Shown piece after piece: positions 62,322 through 64,000 of a stretch of 64,000 nucleotides of DNA. A program made the position numbers and the translations under genes. Each line of letters starts with the position of its first letter. Within the stretch, counting starts at the first letter, position 1. The notes beneath the pieces were generated by a model. The model searched no databases. It was not told where the DNA came from and saw only the letters and a program-made list of their open reading frames with translations. The DNA lies in contig JAZSOI010000012.1 in NCBI GenBank assembly GCA_045536835.1, positions 8,319 through 72,318 on the forward strand, in the 5' to 3' direction. This DNA is from HGM11412 sp045536835. GTDB lineage: Bacteria; Bacillota; Clostridia; Christensenellales; Borkfalkiaceae.

Positions 62322-63791
62322 ATGGATATAAAAATTGGAAAATTTACTTTAGAAACGTTGACTACTGGTATGTATGATAGTCCCAAAGATATATACCGAG
62401 AATATATTCAAAACGCGGTTGATTCTATAGATAATGCAATAGCTGAAGGTATATTAAAACCGGGGAAAGATTGTATAGAAATAAAAATAGATCGTTTAAA
62501 TGGATGTATTACGATAATCGACAATGGAACAGGTGTTAGTTCATTAAAGGCACAAGATTATCTTCTTAACATAGGCGATTCCGTTAAATTTAATACTACT
62601 AATCGTGGGTTTAGAGGGATAGGTAGACTTGCGGGATTAGCGTATTGTGATGAGCTGATTTTTACAACAAGTTATTACGGTGAAGAAACTAAGACGACCA
62701 TTGTATTTAATGCACATGAACTTAGAAAGAGTTTATACGCAATTGAGGAAAATGGTTCACTTGAAGAAGTTTTTACAAGAGTAGTCTCTATTTCAAATGA
62801 ACACGAAACTAAAAGCAAACACTATTTTTCAGTGACTTTGCGTGGGGTTTCTAATTCTGATGAAATATTGGATGATGTTGAAGTTTATAAATATTTATCT
62901 CAAGTCGCACCAGCTCCATTTTCTCCTACTTTTAAGTGGAAAGATATAATTAATTCTAAACTTCTTTATAGGGGCTTAAAAGTTAGCGAATACAATATTT
63001 TTATAGAGTCAGAAGAAAAGATTCAATTATATAAAAATTATAGTGATAGTTTTTTAGCTGATAGAGTGAGAAAGTCTGAAGATAAAATTGAGGATATAGA
63101 AGAAAGAATTTTTAAAGATAACAATGGTGAAATTTTAGCAATCTTATGGTTTGCTAAAACGGGTTATTCTGGTACTATTCAAAATGATACATTAAAGGGA
63201 ATAAGACTTAGGAAAGGAAATATCCAATTAGGAGAAAGATCGGTGTTAAATTCTTTCTTTAAAGATGAAAGATTTAATGGCTGGTTGATAGGAGAATTAC
63301 ATATTATTTCTCCAAACCTTATCCCTAATGCTCGTAGAGATAATTTGGAGAAAACGAATTCTTACTATAACCTTCAAGTACAGTTGAGAGTATGGTCAGA
63401 TGAGATTTCTGCAACTATTAGGAAAATATCCATTTCCAGAAATTCTGATAAAACAAATAAGAAATTAGAGAAAACGATTGAAGAAACACCTATTTCCGAT
63501 ATCACTATCGCAGACGTTGAAACCCTTCCTGAAATTATTATTAACGACAAACAAGAATATGACGACGTCGCTCACGCCGAGTTAATTAATCAATTGGATA
63601 TCTTGATAAATAAAAAGCATGCTTGTACGAAATACAACGCATTAAATGTCCAAACCGGAATAACAATTGACGAAAAGAAGATTTTAGAGACGGTGCTTGA
63701 TATTATACGGGATAAATATCCTGATAAGGCAGACGGATTAATTTCGACGATTATAAAAGAATATAAATCAAAAGATTTATCTAAGAGATAA
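62322..63791 (+). CDS. Hsp90-like GHKL ATPase (second copy)
   Basis: 489 residues from ATG 62322, chosen because the first gene of the operon starts with the same MxIxIGKFTLE pattern; TTG 62310 would add VIK-type residues with no homology. GHKL motifs REYIQNAVDS, IIDNGTGV and RGFRGIGRLAG are intact, with NARRDNLE at the end of the middle domain. The C-terminal 110 residues differ from the first copy. The two copies bracket the operon and may form a heterodimeric clamp. Starts two bases after the radical SAM stop. The ribosome site is weak, so coupling is likely. Confidence 0.85.
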   Translation: MDIKIGKFTLETLTTGMYDSPKDIYREYIQNAVDSIDNAIAEGILKPGKDCIEIKIDRLNGCITIIDNGTGVSSLKAQDYLLNIGDSVKFNTTNRGFRGIGRLAGLAYCDELIFTTSYYGEETKTTIVFNAHELRKSLYAIEENGSLEEVFTRVVSISNEHETKSKHYFSVTLRGVSNSDEILDDVEVYKYLSQVAPAPFSPTFKWKDIINSKLLYRGLKVSEYNIFIESEEKIQLYKNYSDSFLADRVRKSEDKIEDIEERIFKDNNGEILAILWFAKTGYSGTIQNDTLKGIRLRKGNIQLGERSVLNSFFKDERFNGWLIGELHIISPNLIPNARRDNLEKTNSYYNLQVQLRVWSDEISATIRKISISRNSDKTNKKLEKTIEETPISDITIADVETLPEIIINDKQEYDDVAHAELINQLDILINKKHACTKYNALNVQTGITIDEKKILETVLDIIRDKYPDKADGLISTIIKEYKSKDLSKR

Positions 63792-63797
63792 AATTTG

Positions 63798-63826
63798 TTG
63801 ATTTTAACAAAACGAAATAGTATAAT
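63798..63826 (+). promoter_or_regulatory. Promoter of the riboswitch-controlled transcript
   Basis: TTGATT (63798-63803), 17-bp spacer, TATAAT (63821-63826), followed directly by the cobalamin riboswitch. Confidence 0.75.
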
Positions 63827-63842
63827 ATAACAAATATATATT

Positions 63843-63937
63843 TGATGCGAGTTGCAAGTAATTGCAGAAAGTAGGGGAAGTGCGGTGAAATTCCGTCGCA
63901 ACAGTCATTACGGTTAAAGTCCGATTGCCTATCCGTC
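63843..63937 (+). ncRNA. Cobalamin riboswitch
   Basis: Core pattern GGGGAAGTGCGGTGAAATTCC, then GTCGCAACAGTCATTACGG and AGTCCGATTGCC closing the aptamer. This is the conserved B12-box arrangement. The tail (AAAGTC-GAAA-GACT-ATTTT, 63982-64000) can form a small terminator-like hairpin. The controlled gene lies beyond the window and probably concerns cobalamin uptake, synthesis or a B12-dependent enzyme. Confidence 0.85.
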
Positions 63938-64000
63938 AAAGTAATAATGTAAATTTTCTTGGGCAGTGAAGGAAAAACATTAAAGTCGAAAGACTATTTT

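Overview
The window is AT-rich DNA from a Gram-positive bacterium, most likely an uncultured gut Clostridia-type Firmicute. This rests on AGGAGG-type ribosome binding sites, TTGACA/TATAAT promoters (often with an extended -10), Tn916-type integrases with TnpV-like neighbours, and a cobalamin riboswitch. No 16S rRNA or housekeeping marker is present, so a closer placement is not supported. Most of the window is accessory DNA: a large defence and mobile-element island.

Region 1 (1-6211) is a tight, partly overlapping operon: transglutaminase-like protein (cut by the left edge), NrdG-like radical SAM enzyme, AAA+ ATPase, coiled-coil protein, a protein with an N-terminal Cys cluster, a GTPase-like P-loop protein, an unknown protein and two Cys-rich microproteins. 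It ends in a strong terminator. Region 2 (6241-8532) is one NACHT-type NTPase with membrane segments. Region 3 (8630-14186) carries microproteins, two unknown proteins, a soluble FtsH-like AAA/M41 metalloprotease with an added N-terminal AAA domain, and a winged-helix protein. That last gene is followed, after a T6 run and a stem-loop, by a -1 frame that lacks its own start. Region 4 (14213-17529) has an unknown protein, a calcineurin-type phosphatase and two paralogues with an FtsK-gamma-like winged helix. Region 5 (17725-23562) has a DUF3990/HTH toxin-antitoxin-like pair with two operators, and a 1406-residue nuclease-STAND NTPase of the Avs kind.

Region 6 (24095-35270) is an integrative element (A) inserted into the anticodon loop of a tRNA-Arg(CCT) gene. 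The 5' half is at 24095-24133 and the matching 3' half at 34098-34142. The element carries its own intact tRNA-Arg(CCT), integrase, excisionase, two TnpV-type proteins, iteron-like repeats, a zinc-hook ATPase broken by one in-frame stop, a restriction-modification pair with controller, and a DUF2971 protein. A second 3' tRNA copy at 35227-35270 cuts an AbiEii gene down to 18 codons and leaves an orphan AbiEi.

Region 7 (35342-47152) holds an accessory RNase III with a long leader, an XRE regulator, a Lamassu-like Cap4 nuclease/zinc-hook ATPase pair, and a second related mobile module (C). Module C has an integrase, excisionase, TnpV-type proteins, MobL-like relaxase, a duplicated DUF6291-like protein, a 74-bp-period iteron array and a regulator. 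Region 8 (47285-48113) is a divergent SLOG/XRE pair with three operators.

Region 9 (48210-63791) is the most interesting locus: a nine-gene, one-direction operon led by an HTH controller with a palindrome over its -10. It encodes a GHKL/Hsp90-like ATPase, an SF1 helicase, a beta-helix protein with a UvrD-type Tudor tail, DrmA-like and DrmB-like DISARM proteins, a NERD-SF1 helicase, a B12-type radical SAM protein and a second Hsp90-like ATPase. It has no adjacent methyltransferase and no DrmC. The window ends in a cobalamin riboswitch (63843-63937) for a gene beyond the edge.
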